DNA of 64,000 bases from [Phialemoniopsis] sp. UDSM-2020 (Eukaryota > Ascomycota > Sordariomycetes > Thyridiales > Thyridiaceae): positions 5,084,001-5,148,000 of the forward strand of contig JAEILZ010000002.1 in assembly GCA_018873225.1 (NCBI GenBank). Direction: 5' to 3'. The translations under genes were made by a program, and so were the position numbers. The notes beneath the pieces were generated by a model. That model made no database searches, had not been told where the DNA came from, and saw only the letters and a program-made list of their open reading frames with translations. Of this stretch, positions 12,199-24,063 are shown in pieces. Position 1 is the stretch's first letter; the number at the start of each line of letters is the position of its first letter.

Positions 12199-13363
12199 AT
12201 GGCTGAACCAGACGTTGCAACGAAAGCTCCTGAGAGCGATGCCGCCGAGGACTCCCAGCCCATGATCACTGGCGACACACCCGCTCAGACTCAGACCGGC
12301 CCCACGATGAGTGAGCACTGCACCTCAGACCGACCAACTCGTAAGTAATTGCGCTCACTCTGTGAGAGAAGTACCATTAACAAGGGTACTGTAGCCAGCG
12401 GCCTGGCCTCAACTGGCGAGATCACCCAGCTAGGAGGCGTCGATGTAAGTAGACTGCACACACGACACCTGACTAGAAAATCTCACAATCGCCCTGAGCA
12501 ATAGGTGTACATCTCCAAACCTAGCGAGTATCCACATGCTCCAGCCAGGCTTCTGCTGCTCCTCACAGGCGGTACCGGCCTCAAGTCAGTGAACAACCAG
12601 ATCCAGGCCGACAAGTTCGCCAGCGAGGGCTTCGTCGTCGTCATGCCGGATCTCTTCGGCGGTGACGCCGCACCCAACGCCTCTACTAACGAGGGCGAAC
12701 ACGTCGAGGCCACCTCGCCCTCCCTGCTGGAGCAGTTCAAGCTCAAGGCCGCCGAAGCAGCCAAGAGCTTCCTGATAGACATGTGGCTGGCGCGCCACAC
12801 CCAGGAGAAGGTCATGCCCATCCTGCACAAGGTCATCGATGCCTCCAAAGAGGAGTTCGCCGATGCCGTGTCTAACGGCGACGGCATCTACGCTGTCGGC
12901 TACTGCTTTGGCGGACGGTACATCCTTCTCCTAGCCTCCGAGAGGGAGCAGGAGCCCGGCTGGGGCCAACCAAAGCCTGACGAGGAGGCCGGCACCGTAC
13001 GCAAGGGCCCCTTCATCAAGGTCGGAGCTCTGGCTCACGCCACCCTCGTGTCGCCGGATGATTTCGAGGGCCTGAAGGCACCTGTCAACATGGTGTGCGT
13101 CGAGAATGACCCCCTGTTCCCGGACGAGGTCCGTAAGGCGGGCGAGGACTACATGTCAAAGAACAACGTGGACCATCAGGTCAAGGTGTACCCTGGTGTG
13201 CCTCACGGTGAGTACATTGCTCTCCTCGACAACTTCTCAGGGCCAGATCAGATACTAAACATAGACAGGCTTCGCTGTTGTTGGCGAATACGAAGACTCA
13301 GCCATCCGGGCTGCGCAGGCCACCGCGTTTGACCAGATGTTGCAATGGCTGAAGGATCACTAA
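12199..13363 (+). CDS. Dienelactone hydrolase family protein
   Basis: Alpha/beta hydrolase of the DLH family, which hydrolyses dienelactone (4-carboxymethylenebut-2-en-4-olide) in aromatic-ring degradation; many fungal members have unknown substrates. Exons 12199-12340, 12395-12444, 12505-13207 and 13269-13363 give 329 residues. All introns are 54-61 bp with GTAAGT, GTAAGT and GTGAGT donors. The catalytic triad is visible: Cys nucleophile in GYCFGG (about Cys198), Asp in VENDPLFP (about Asp266), and His in VPHGFAV (about His298), the last codon pattern being formed across the final intron. The first 36 or so residues are an acidic, disordered extension; MSEHCTSDRP inside exon 1 is the conserved-looking start of the enzyme and could be the real initiator. 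No signal peptide, so probably cytosolic. Confidence 0.92.
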
Positions 13364-13536
13364 GGATTATGTGCAAGGGCTATGGCGTTCACGGTGTTAT
13401 TATTACTCTTGAGACCAGACCTAGATGGTCGTAACACGGGCTGCAACATCTAGCATGAAGTTATGAGAATCGTAATCGTGATATTGGCTCTTTTCACTCC
13501 TGTTCTTTGTGCTCGACCTGGTCTGACTTGTCCGGC

Positions 13537-14606
13537 TTAAGCATCAATCGTGCAAATGATCTTGCCCCTAGACTGGTTCTTCTCCATGTATTCATGCGCC
13601 TGTCGGATCTCCTCCCAGGGGAACACCTTGTCCACGAGCACCTTGAGGTCCCCGCACTCGAACCCGGGCAAATACTCCTCCAGCTTGTCGCGCAGCCTGC
13701 CCTGGTACTCCGGGTTCCGCGCCCGCAGCGTGCTGCCCTCGATGCGCAGCCTCTTGCGCAGGATGGGCCCGATGTCGAGGTCCTTGACGTTGGTGCCGCT
13801 CATGAAGCCCAGGCACACGATGTGGCACTCGGGCGCCGCGGCCTCGAGGTTCTTGGCAAAGTAGTCGGCGCCCACAAAGTCGATGATCATGTCGACGCCC
13901 TTGCCGCCCGTGGCCTTGAGCACCTCGGCCGCCCAGTCCTGGGTCTTGTAGTTGAAGGCCCCCGTGGCGCCGAGGTCGCGCTTGACAAAGTCGCACTTGT
14001 CGTCGGACCCGGCCGTCGCGAAGACGGCCGACGCGCCGGCCCGGCGCGCGAGCTGCGCGCCCGCGATGCTCACGCCGCTGGCCCCGGCGTGCCAGAGCAC
14101 CGACTTGCCCTTGCCGAACTCGCCGACGACGAAGAGCGCCTGCGTCGCCGTGATCCACGTCTCCGGGATGCCGGCGGCCTGGACCCAGGAGAGGAAGTCG
14201 GGCTTGTGCAGCAGCATCTTTGTCGAGACGGCGATGCGCTCGGCGTAGGCGCCGCCGTAGGCGAGGCCGAAGACGGCGTCGCCGACCTTGAAGCCGCCGC
14301 TGGATCCGTCGGCGAGGCTCTCGATGGTGCCGCTGAACTCGACGCCTAGGGTCTTGGGCGCCTGGGGCGGCACGGGGTACTTGCCCTCGCGCTGGAGCAG
14401 GTCCATGCGGTTGAGGCCGAATGCCTTGATGCGGACTATGGCCTCGCCCGCCTGGGCGGTCGGGACGGGCGTCTGGTCATTAATGAAGAGAGCCTCGGCG
14501 GAGCCCTTGCCGCCCTTGATGTCTGCGGCTTGCTGTTAATTTTGCCCATGCTTGAGTGTTGTTAGTATCTTGAAGACGTACCGACTGCTTTCATCGTCTC
14601 AGTCAT
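13537..14606 (-). CDS. Zeta-crystallin-type NADPH:quinone oxidoreductase (zinc-free MDR family)
   Basis: Medium-chain dehydrogenase/reductase of the quinone oxidoreductase/PIG3 branch, reducing quinones or enones with NADPH in the cytosol. Exons 14606-14582 (only 25 nt, MTETMKAV) and 14522-13537 give 336 residues. The 58-bp intron has donor GTACGT and a perfect ACTAAC branch site. Visible blocks: FGLNRMDLLQREGKYP, the GVEFSGTIESLADG substrate-domain segment, HAGASGVSIAGAQLA for the Rossmann nucleotide site, and FGSTLRARNPEY-like IEGSTLRARNPEYQ near the C-terminus. The Cys/His zinc ligands of alcohol dehydrogenases are absent, as expected for this branch. Codons are strongly G/C-ending. Convergent with the dienelactone hydrolase, with 173 bp between the stops. 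Confidence 0.92.
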
Positions 14607-16859
14607 GTTGGGTAGTTGTGATATCACTTGGTCGTGGTTGACTAATCACTTCGGAACGCAGAGAAGGTGCGGATCGAGGAGGACAAAGGCGCGGTTCTCA
14701 CAGCTTTATTAGGTGTCTCTATGAGTTGATTGAAGGTTGATATTCTGAAGGCAATTGTCTCCTCTTGCTGACTGTCGTGATGTCTTCATGTACATAGGTG
14801 GAATACAAATCACGAAAGTGTGCAACCCGAATGCGAGGGGTCGCCAGTACAATTACCTATGATCTCACCCTGATGCTCTGCAAATGTTAAGCCGGTCCCG
14901 CTGCCGTTCCACGTCTTAGCGGGGGCTAGCTTCCGACACGGGCATCGGCAAAGGGTTGCCCCGTCTCGGAACACCGAGTGTTGATATTGGAACAGGAGCG
15001 GCGCAAACTTGTCTAGATGATGCGATGGAGACTTCAACATGGGAGATGGATGGTTCGTTCTCACATTGACTGAAGCTGTTGCCCACCCATCCTTCAATAT
15101 GTCTGGACCATCAATAGCACCTACCGTCGAGGACGCAATGCAGGTCCCATGGCTCGCGCTCGCGCTACGTGCAAACAGCGAGTCCTGCATAGCTTCCGAG
15201 AACTGCTCTCACACTGGCAATTGTTGATGGGTATTGTTCAAAGCTAGTCGCTTGTGAGGATTGCTTGCGTTGTGTGGTGCGCCGGTCGTGAAGCGATCAA
15301 AGTCTGACCAGCCTAGAATATGCAGGTCCTGACGAACTCAAGTATCCGACAGCTCGTCAAGTATTCTGTGGCATACTGAATCGGTCCTCATCGCGGTCAG
15401 CCCTGTCATCCTTCCTTTCGAAGGTAATGAATGCCAGACCGAAGCATATGTGCCATGTCGTTTGGACCAGCTCAGGCGTTCTGAACTTTTCGTGTCCAGT
15501 CCGACCATGCAGGAGCTCGTTCGCAGGGAAGATAGAATGACCACGTCGAAAAAGTTAAAAGGGCTGTCGAAATCTCGTTTCGATACTCGTTGCTGCTTAG
15601 AGTTGGGTCGCAATTGTGGTGGGCGCGAGGTGGGCAACGAGGGAACTTGGCCGTGGTCAACTCGCATCCATGTTGCAACGAGCCAAGTCGTTATCTCGGA
15701 TCATATGGTCGTCCTTGAGCCTGCTCTTGCCAGCGCCAGCCAACATCATTCAAGATGGGTAGGCGTGCCAACCAACGACCCGCAAACACCCAGTCTCGAC
15801 ACGACACGCGCCGGCGCGAGCGCGAGAGCATGTACCTACGTGTGCATGAGGCTACCCTACGCGACCTTATGTATCTGGACTACGCGAAAGAGGATCAGCC
15901 AGAGTCCTGTATCCCCTGTCGTAGGACGCAAGGTAACGCCCGACATAAGCTTTGACACGCGGTCTGGACACGGCATAAGGACGATCTCAATGGGTGTGCT
16001 CTCGGCGCACGGGGAATGGGTGGCCACCAAGACGCATGAGCAGGGGGGTTGCCCGCCTGGCAGATAAGAACCATGTCCCGGAAATCAGGACCGGAATTAC
16101 ACTATTTTAGAATGTAACAGGGTGCGGCGTGTGGTGGAAAACCTGGATTAGTTAGATTGCGCCGGACGAGTCCCCGATGGCCTTGGTAGAGAGATATGAG
16201 AGCTGGGCAGAGATAGAGACCTCGTATTCTGTAAATGAAGCGTTTTTAGCGAAGGTGCAAATCGCATGATGGACACTGTACGGAGGCATTCTCTGCCTGG
16301 TAAAGAGTGCCGATTCCTACGACACTGGATCCCCCCACTGCTTGTACGGAAGTGTTGTATTGCTCGCTTGGGTGTTCAGGCACGGATGATACGTGGATAT
16401 CGCATTCATCCATCTTCGCTTGGTGGCATTTTGCACAGCGGTGGAATTACTGCCGGATCAGCGCCTGTGATCACCGATCACTTCGTCAAACCCCTGGGAG
16501 GCTGATCTCGGGAATTTTGAGCCTGGCAAGCCTGGACCACTGCCCATCCACCAGCCTGCCGTGAATGCCCACAAAACGAGCTGTTGCCGAACAGTTTCGA
16601 AGGCGCTGGTTGAAACTGAGGCGCACTCGGCGAGCAGGGAGACAAGACAGGAGAGGCTTGCTCAGGGGCCTGGCGAGTTTGGCCCACACTGAAGCGGGTG
16701 CTGGCCTTCCAGAACGCCAGCAACCTTGTCCTGCTATGGAGCCAATGCCCGGACGTGCCAGGGCGGAACTCAAGAACGGTTAAGGTTATCTCTGTTTGCG
16801 TCTCTTGTCCCTTATGGGATACGAAAGTGTCCATCATGTGCTAATTGAGCAAGATCTGC

Positions 16860-16878
16860 AAAAAAAAAAAAAAAAAAA
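16860..16878. repeat. Poly(A) homopolymer run
   Basis: About 19 consecutive A residues following GATCTGC in noncoding DNA. No target-site duplication or element body was recognised next to it. Confidence 0.7.
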
Positions 16879-19157
16879 CTGGTACGACTGCCGGTGAGGA
16901 AATGGAGGCGAGCATTGTGAGAAGATTTTTCTTCCCAGTTGCAGGCTGCAACGACATATGGTCAGGGAAACAACCAACAACGCCCGAAGCCCGAAATTAC
17001 AGAGTTTGGGTCGAGCGCAACCACAAGGCTTGGCTAGGCTCAGGCTTGCTAATTCAAGGCCCTTGAGAGGTCATGGTCGGGCGCAGAGCGCAGTAGTAGT
17101 CCAAGACCTCAGACCACCCCAGAAGGCCTGTGAAAATCTAGCGCCAAAACTTGGTCGCCAGAGAGAAAGAAGAAAGGAGGAGACCCCGGACTTGCACGGT
17201 GCTTAGCTCCTCAAGCCCGGAGAGCGTTGATTGAGAGGCATCTTCTGAGCCGCAAGCCACACCCGCATGTCATTATTGTCTAGAGACAAATGCGACAGCT
17301 GGGGGCACCACACCCCAAGAAAGATAAGAGGGTCTGCCCCTTCGCGTAGACAGCCGAGTACGGCGTGCCAGGTAAGTAGGAACGGAGTAGGTCAAGACCG
17401 ATGCCTGTCTTTTCGACTGATAAGGTACCGGCCGGGCAGGCGTTGCAACAGCTCATCGGTGGAAATGAAGAAGCTCAAGGTCGGACCTTGCTGAAGAGGT
17501 GATTGGTTCGGGGTACCTACCTCCCTAGTCTTGCGATGCTTGAATAAGCTTCCATGCTTAATGCGCCGGTCGTCAGCCTGGGAGGCTGTGTGACGGGAAT
17601 CGAGATAGCAACGCAGACACTGCATCAGCCTTCTCATCTTGCAAGCCTGGTTCATCTCCTTTTCTCTCTCCATCACAAAGCAGCATCCAGAAGAGATCAG
17701 GGCGGCGCCAAGGCAGATCCACAACGGTAGTCCGCATTGGCGGAAGTCAAGGGGGAGTGGACTGGCTTGTCTCGGGAGAACTGTTTTGCACGACGCCCTA
17801 TTCGCGCGCGTTCCCTTGACCCTGGTTCTGGTGTTTCCGTTTGGTGGACCAACTGGAAAGTACCGCTTCAAGTTGGAGGGCACTCTTTTTTAGGGGATGA
17901 GTGTGGTGGCGTTCAAGTTCATTTCCGCTCACGTTGGCAGCCTCGGGGCGCCAGTGCTTGTACGTACCAGACAAGACAGGGGCTGCCGCTAAACGGTTGG
18001 AAAACCCCGGTCCGTCGCGTGCTGGTTCCTGACGGTACCTGCAGTAACGCCCACGCCCACACCACTTGCCTCGCACCAAAATGGATGATTCATGCGGCGA
18101 CATCCAAAAGTGCCAAGTAAAGAAAGCGTCAGCCTTTTGTCGTCACCACATAATCCCCGAGAGCCTTCCATTCCAAGGTTGTGCCATGAAAAGTTGCACC
18201 CATTTTGGGAAGCATCTTACCCTTGTTCTAGCCCACAGCAAAAATTTTCTCAAACTCTCCCTCCGTATCAGTGATCAGCGATGAGTGATGAGGTCAGCAC
18301 GGTGCAGCAGGTGTCCAACTTTTTTTTTGGTAGGCTGCGGAAGCCCTGGAGCAGATCTCGAATGCGCAAAGAGATCATCCTTCAGCTACCCAGACTTTTG
18401 CGTGCTGTTTCTCCACCACCGCCACGCACGTCTTGATCCTGTCGTCGGGAGCTGATCAGTTGATCCGATAGACGAACAACTGCACATCTTTACAGCACTC
18501 CTTCCAAGCCTTCATCAGAGCCCACTGGGCTGGGCTGGCTACCAGAGTCGCAAGTTGAGACACAATCCACCTGGAAACTGGGGTGAAGGTTCACACCACG
18601 GTCCACCCGCCGTATCAGGACCGACTGAATTACGAAGAGAGTCAATTCCCTGGTCCTCTCGTTTCTTGGTTCTTTTTCCAAGGGGCAGAGAGAGGTACCC
18701 TGGTTCGCCCAGTGGCGGACCCAGCGGCCAAACCGACCCTCCCCCCCTGCGAGCCAAGGTATCCACACCCTCAACCGTCTCCCCTTTTCCGGCTGACGGT
18801 TGGTGGCTCAACCACCCCCGGCATCCACAGCTTGGGCAGAGAGCTCGTTTTTTCTGATTTGACTGATATTTTAAAATAACAATCTCGCTGAAAAGCAACA
18901 AAAACCGGGCCCCAATCCCGATCGTGGGCCAGTAGCGCTCATCTCAGAGCCTCCACCCCAGTTGCATCCCATCTCATCTCCCACGCATCCCAGTCCGAGC
19001 CACCATCCCGTATCTCTCTCTCGATGTGCCCTCGTCTCCGTTGATGCTTGCTTGCTTGCTTGACCCTCGTGCCCACCAAAACACATCCACACACACGTCC
19101 AGGAGAAGATGGGTCCTCCCCCCCTTGGCAAAGCCGGCACCCATGCCATCAACTCTG

Positions 19158-19164
19158 TATATAA
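19158..19164 (+). promoter_or_regulatory. TATA box of the GPI-protein gene
   Basis: TATATAA (in GTATATAAGAGC), 178 bp upstream of the ATG at 19342, followed by a CT-rich stretch typical of fungal transcription start regions. Strong TATA boxes go with highly or inducibly expressed genes. Confidence 0.65.
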
Positions 19165-19341
19165 GAGCTTTCTCTCTCTTGCGACTCTCCTCCTCTCCCT
19201 TCCTTCTTTCCTCACCCACACACACTCGCTAAACAATCAACCCTGACTTTTCAGTCAAGTACATTCGTTAAACAACCCTCCAACGCCAAACCAAATCCTC
19301 AACTAGTACTTTAGTACCTTAATACCCGAACACCAGTCAAA

Positions 19342-19997
19342 ATGAAGTTCACCGTCGCTGCCGTTGCCGCCTTCGCCGCTGGCGTTTCCGCCGTCTCCAA
19401 CGTGACCTACACCACCGAGGTCGTCACCGAGCTGACCACCTACTGCCCGGAGCCCACCGAGATCACCCACGGCGGCAAGACCTACACCATCACTGAGGTA
19501 CGATCTACATTCCACGGGACATGGGTTTTGCGACGATGCGGGTAACTATGGGCACGAGAACGTGGGAAGAGTCTCTGGAATGCAAACCAGGGACGACTCC
19601 CGTGAGCTAGTGTCGCAGCACGCATCTCGCAGAGCCACGCCCAGTCTGATCACCTCGAATATCATCACTAACAACACGTCAATAGGCCACCACCCTGACC
19701 ATCACTGACTGCCCTTGCACCGTCACCAAGCCGGTCATCACCACCCCCGTCGTTGTCTGCCACACCTGGTAAGTTCTTTGTCGCACCATCATTACACTCA
19801 TGGAATAGAATCAACTAACAGCGCAATGCAGCGGCTACAACACCACGGTCCCGGTCACCCCGGTTCCCCTTCCCTCGCCCACCGGCGGCTACACCACTGC
19901 TCCTCCCCCGGCTGTCCCCACTGCCGGCGCCGCCAAGGCTGCCGGTCTGTCCGGTGCCGGTCTGGCTGCTGTCCTTGGTCTTGCTGCCCTTCTGTAA
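19342..19997 (+). CDS. Small GPI-anchored cell-wall protein, CCG-6-like
   Basis: Secreted, probably GPI-anchored wall protein of 134 residues resembling Neurospora clock-controlled CCG-6. Exons 19342-19497, 19686-19768 and 19832-19997; introns of 188 bp (GTACGA..ATAG) and 63 bp (GTAAGT..TGCAG, with an ACTAAC branch site). Signal peptide MKFTVAAVAAFAAGVSA, then a Thr-rich body with four to five Cys (TTYCPEP, ITDCPCTVTKP, VVVCHTCGYN) and EITHGGKTYTITEATTLTITDC, the block shared with CCG-6. A Pro/Thr/Ser-rich stretch precedes a hydrophobic tail (GLSGAGLAAVLGLAALL) with small residues before it, the pattern of a GPI-attachment signal. The internal acceptor was chosen because only it preserves this tail. 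Role in wall structure or conidial surface is inferred from the family. Confidence 0.88.
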
Positions 19998-22464
19998 ATT
20001 CCTTAACAACGCCTAGTCGCATCCACGTCCTTGTTACGACATGAGACACTCTATCGACAAATAATGACTGGAGCGGAGTTGTGTGGGAATTTACGACTTG
20101 GGAAGAGCGGTACTATAGACTTTCAGTGACATTTAGGGAAAGAGACCTCGTTTTAATCATTCTGCATCGTTCTATGGAGTTTTGTCTATATCACGCGCAT
20201 TACGGCCACGCGCATGCAGGGAACATAATTTCTGGATTCTTGTAATTTCTTTTTGGATTACAACACTTTTCGGGTACGGCTCAAGAAGAAGGATTTTTGG
20301 AGGGTTTACCGTCGACATATCATTTCGGCAACCACAGCTATACGATGTGTGCGGTCTATCAACCTTGCTTTTCTCTCGACTGTGCTTTTTGGGAGGAAAG
20401 GGATGGATGACCGAGAGCCCATCCGGTCTTGATATGGGCTTGACAGAAACAATCAACATTCTTTTCCCTCTCAAAAATCTTGGAATCCTCAGACGTTTGT
20501 CCCTCCGTGCCCTTGTCTCCTGTACACACTTACCTTTGGCTATGTTAACCACACTGCTCATCGATGAGTGTCGAACGAGCTGGGCGGGAGGGGCTCACGT
20601 CTGCTGCACATAGAGTACTTTCTTTTCTTCATCACTACATAGCTGGGTGTGTTTATGGTCTTTGGACAATCGGCTTGGTGCTTTCAGAGCGAGCCTCACT
20701 GTACGATAGACAAGGCATAGCGAAAGAGCATCGCAGGGAGACCAGTTTTGGCCCGGCACCCTTTTAACCTTTTCGTCCCGTCCCGCTTGTTTCTCGATGT
20801 GGTGTTTCTATGTTTCTCACTTTCACGATGTTCTGTTTTCTTAATGACGGTCTATTATGATTGCTCATGCGGCTAGACTTGACCGGTTTTACCTGGTAAG
20901 CTGTTGTCGCCCAGGTCGCACAGAGGCGGCACCGAGGACTCTTGCAATAATAATTAATCTGCTTCCCACCCTCGAGGACTCTGGTGTTCCCGTGCCGCTT
21001 TCTAGCCGTGCCGTGCTACGCAAGCCGCTCGACACTGACAGCTGCTGCATTTGCTTTTGGTTCTGGCCCAACCCAGCTGCTCTCGCTGCTGCTGTGCGAA
21101 GGGTAGCCGCACATCACACAGCAGCAGGCTGAGGAGCGGATCGTTCGAGACACAAAGAAACAAACTTTACCTCACTCGAGTCCACGGCTCTTTGCATCTC
21201 AGAACGTCTCGTGGTCATGATGATGCTAGCCAGGCACTTTTCCCCGCGAATTAACGGTCTGGACCGTCCGCAGTCGGGCGAAATTGGACTTGTTTTAAGA
21301 CAGGCAATAGTCTCGCCGCCGGACGCCTCTCTTTTCTTTAGAGCGCGGAAGAGGCTTGCCCTAGGGCGTTTGGTGACACGCTCACTCGTGTGCCTCCCCC
21401 AGAACGAAGAGAGCCCGCCACACACAATTTCCCACCACCACCGCTGCCCACATCCACAGATAGCATCGGGCTTGCGCGTAATGGCAAACAGAAGGATCAA
21501 AAGGCTGACGACACCAGATGGGGAGCCTGTGGCAAAAACAAGACCCAGTCTTGCCAGTTTGCCAGTGCTCACTCAGTCACCGAGAAGATCAGTGGAGTCG
21601 GCCAAGCACAGGCGTGGGGCGCAACTCGGGCCAAGCAAGCGAAATGAGGCCTTTTTCTTTTGTGTGCTATCACGGCGGAAAGCAAAGGCGGAAGTATCTT
21701 TCTTTTTCCCTCCCCCACATTTTGGCTACTTATCATTGAAATGAAGTTCCTGGCTCGTCTGGCCCCAAAACACACCAGTGGTGATGGGTGTTTTCGTTTT
21801 GGGACCAGCGCTACCGGTGCAAAGCCCCCCTGTCCGCTGCACACTAATGCAGGAACAGCACATTGGCAGGCTTCTGCTGTTGTGTGCTGCAGGTGCTTTC
21901 CCCATTGTGTGTCGTGGTGACCGTTTTTCCTTGCAGAAGAGCACAGTCCGGCTTGATCGGTGGCTTGTTTAGCCGGCTAGGGCTGCGACGGTCGGTCGGA
22001 TGGTTGATCTCGCCTGACGCGTACGGCGTCCTGAGGAGAACAAGACGCGCCCTAGCGTGCGATCAATGATGATACACTTGTCAAAGGCGATGCAACCTAC
22101 CTGACGTGCCGGATGCCGATCATCTTGACAAGGCGTGGTGCTCGGAGAGTGGTGATATGAGCGACGGTCCGGCTGTGACCTTGATGAGATGAGGTGGTAT
22201 TCTCGCAATAGAGCTCAGATAGTATGTCCCAAATATTGATGCAGATCTATGAGATACTTGTATGATGCACACTCTCCATCTGGATGAATGTCGTAGACGG
22301 CTCCCAAGAGCGAGACAGATTAGTCGATGGTCTTTCTTTTCGAGGTACGTCAAGGATTAAATGATCACCTATGATTATCCCACTATCTAAGCATAAATGG
22401 ATCGTTCAATGATCTGGGTAGAGACTGATCGAAACTGTTCTGACATTCACTTGGGTCGGTTGCA
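19998..22464. other. Intergenic interval, no gene recognised
   Basis: About 2.5 kb. Frames such as 20182-20613 (+) and 21114-21572 (-) have random-looking composition. Nothing else supported. Confidence 0.5.
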
Positions 22465-23268
22465 TCACGGCCATTTCACGGCGTGTGGGTCTGGATGTGT
22501 GCCTGCCCTTGCTCTTCGCCTCTCTATCACAAACCGGCTTCCATATGTAATCAGGGTTTGCTGGCTCGTACCGAAGGAGGCAATCATACATGTCTCCCCG
22601 ATGATGTGGTCCTTTAGTGGAATGAGAGTTCGCGCAGAGGCACCGATGTCCATGAACTCATTCTCGAAGACGATTCCATCGCTCAATTACGCGAGGGCGG
22701 TGTCCGTCTCACCGATTCGCTGTGTTAGAACCCCAACCGTTGTACTTAGTGCTTTCCAAAAGATTGATGTGGGTTGGAACTCATCTTTACAGAATGCTTG
22801 GATGTCATCGCTGAAGGGTGCAATCACCTCGAGACAGTTTTACAATACTCTCCATTAATATCTGCATCTCATGATGCATGATCAATGGTTTGTAGGTTCT
22901 TGATATATAATATCTCCTTCCTGTCCTCCACTTGAATTATTGAGGGGGTAAACCAATACCTACGTGTGAAAGCAGATCTTCAGGGTTGGGTCTGCAGCAG
23001 TGTACTCTCTTAGAACAAGTATCGACGAATCTGCTCGGTGCCGAGGACAATCAACTATGTGATATATCTTTGGTTTTTGCATACTCCGCGAATTCGAAGG
23101 TAGACAAAGTGTCCAAAAGTAGTCATTCACGGGCATCTCATATGATCGGCTCGGACATGCCTTGGAGTTGCGGGACGAGGTTCTGCACGGGGCTCTCTCC
23201 AGATCGGCAAGTCCGAGGCAAAGCCCTCGACCGAGGATATGAATCCTTTCCACGAGGCTCTTGAGCAC
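22465..23268 (-). pseudogene. Decayed protein-coding remnant of unknown family
   Basis: On the minus strand a protein-like frame runs from about 22836 to its TGA at 22465-22467 and is cut by TAA at 22687-22689. The parts on both sides read smoothly (IFWKALSTTVGVLTQRIG before the stop, FENEFMDIGASARTLIPLKD after it). Further upstream, to 23268, more coding-like sequence appears in shifted frames with additional TAA and TGA codons. The stops sit where CAA or CGA codons would be changed by C-to-T, as in repeat-induced point mutation or ordinary decay. I do not recognise the family. A multi-exon functional gene is possible, but the in-frame stop at 22687 lies inside continuous coding-like sequence with no obvious intron around it. 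Confidence 0.35.
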
Positions 23269-23827
23269 TCTTTCACTTCATACTAGTGATCAGAGTCAAA
23301 TGGGTATCTTTTGCGTAGACCTGTGTTCCCAAATACATCACGGGTTAAGGAGCAATTTAAAGATGGAACTGATACAGAAAAGAGTCGATATCAATTTGAC
23401 ACGTTTGGCACACAATTCCGTGAAACAGCCTACTGCGTAACTGACAGCTATTTAATTATATAGTATTTATCAGAAAATTATGTTCTCTGTGTCCTTGATG
23501 ACTTGCAACAGCCTTGTCACTGCTGTTCATTCGTTGTTCTCGACAAACAAGTTGTCTCGGCATTCTATGTTGATGTGGGGAATCAAATATTTTTGGAGTC
23601 GTCAATGACTGGCACGGATAGACGATGTTGCGACACGACTGACAGTATCAGAAAGTCCTTGACTCCATTGGCTGCCTTTCCGACACCTCACTCACTACAC
23701 ATCACCAGATTGGAATCGCCCTCGAGAAACTCTTCTGCACGGCGCGAGAGGGCCGCCAATCAGGTCGAGTTTGTCTTCGGCTTATCCGACGAACAGCCGG
23801 TGCTAGGCTGCTCTCAGTTCCTCCTGT

Positions 23828-23872
23828 CCGGGGTATCGTGTGGGGAACCGGCCTCTTCCCCCAATTGCGGGG
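23828..23872 (+). promoter_or_regulatory. Cluster of three CreA-consensus (SYGGRG) sites
   Basis: CCGGGG at 23828-23833, GTGGGG at 23840-23845 and GCGGGG at 23867-23872, all on the plus strand, 192-236 bp before the acyl-CoA synthetase ATG. SYGGRG is the published binding consensus of the carbon catabolite repressor CreA/CRE-1. Confidence 0.4.
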
Positions 23873-24063
23873 AGCCGACCTATCACCGACATAACCGACC
23901 ACAGCAATACTTATACTTGGGTGAGACGTCATAAAAGTTCTCGAATCGGTCGGCATATGCTGCGCGCAGTTGAGCCTCATTGACGGCCTGCTATCATCTG
24001 CCGAGACTCGCACAAAGTAGACTGCAGCACCCCTGAACTCTGCTGCGACGCCAATTCCCAACC

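Larger units (their letters stand above)
14607..19341. other. Gene-poor interval upstream of the GPI-protein gene
   Basis: About 4.7 kb between divergent genes. I read all frames and find no family match or convincing codon bias. It holds a 19-base A run near 16860 and, at the right end, a long pyrimidine-rich stretch and TATA box serving the gene at 19342. Much of it is probably an extended promoter for that gene, but this is inference. Confidence 0.5.

Noticed and set aside
13507..14349. 280-codon plus-strand frame over the quinone oxidoreductase
   Set aside because: Same antisense-bias effect; the minus strand carries a clear MDR enzyme.
15450..16067. 205-codon plus-strand frame
   Set aside because: Mixed composition, no bias for C-ending codons, no signal peptide or motif; expected by chance in GC-rich DNA.
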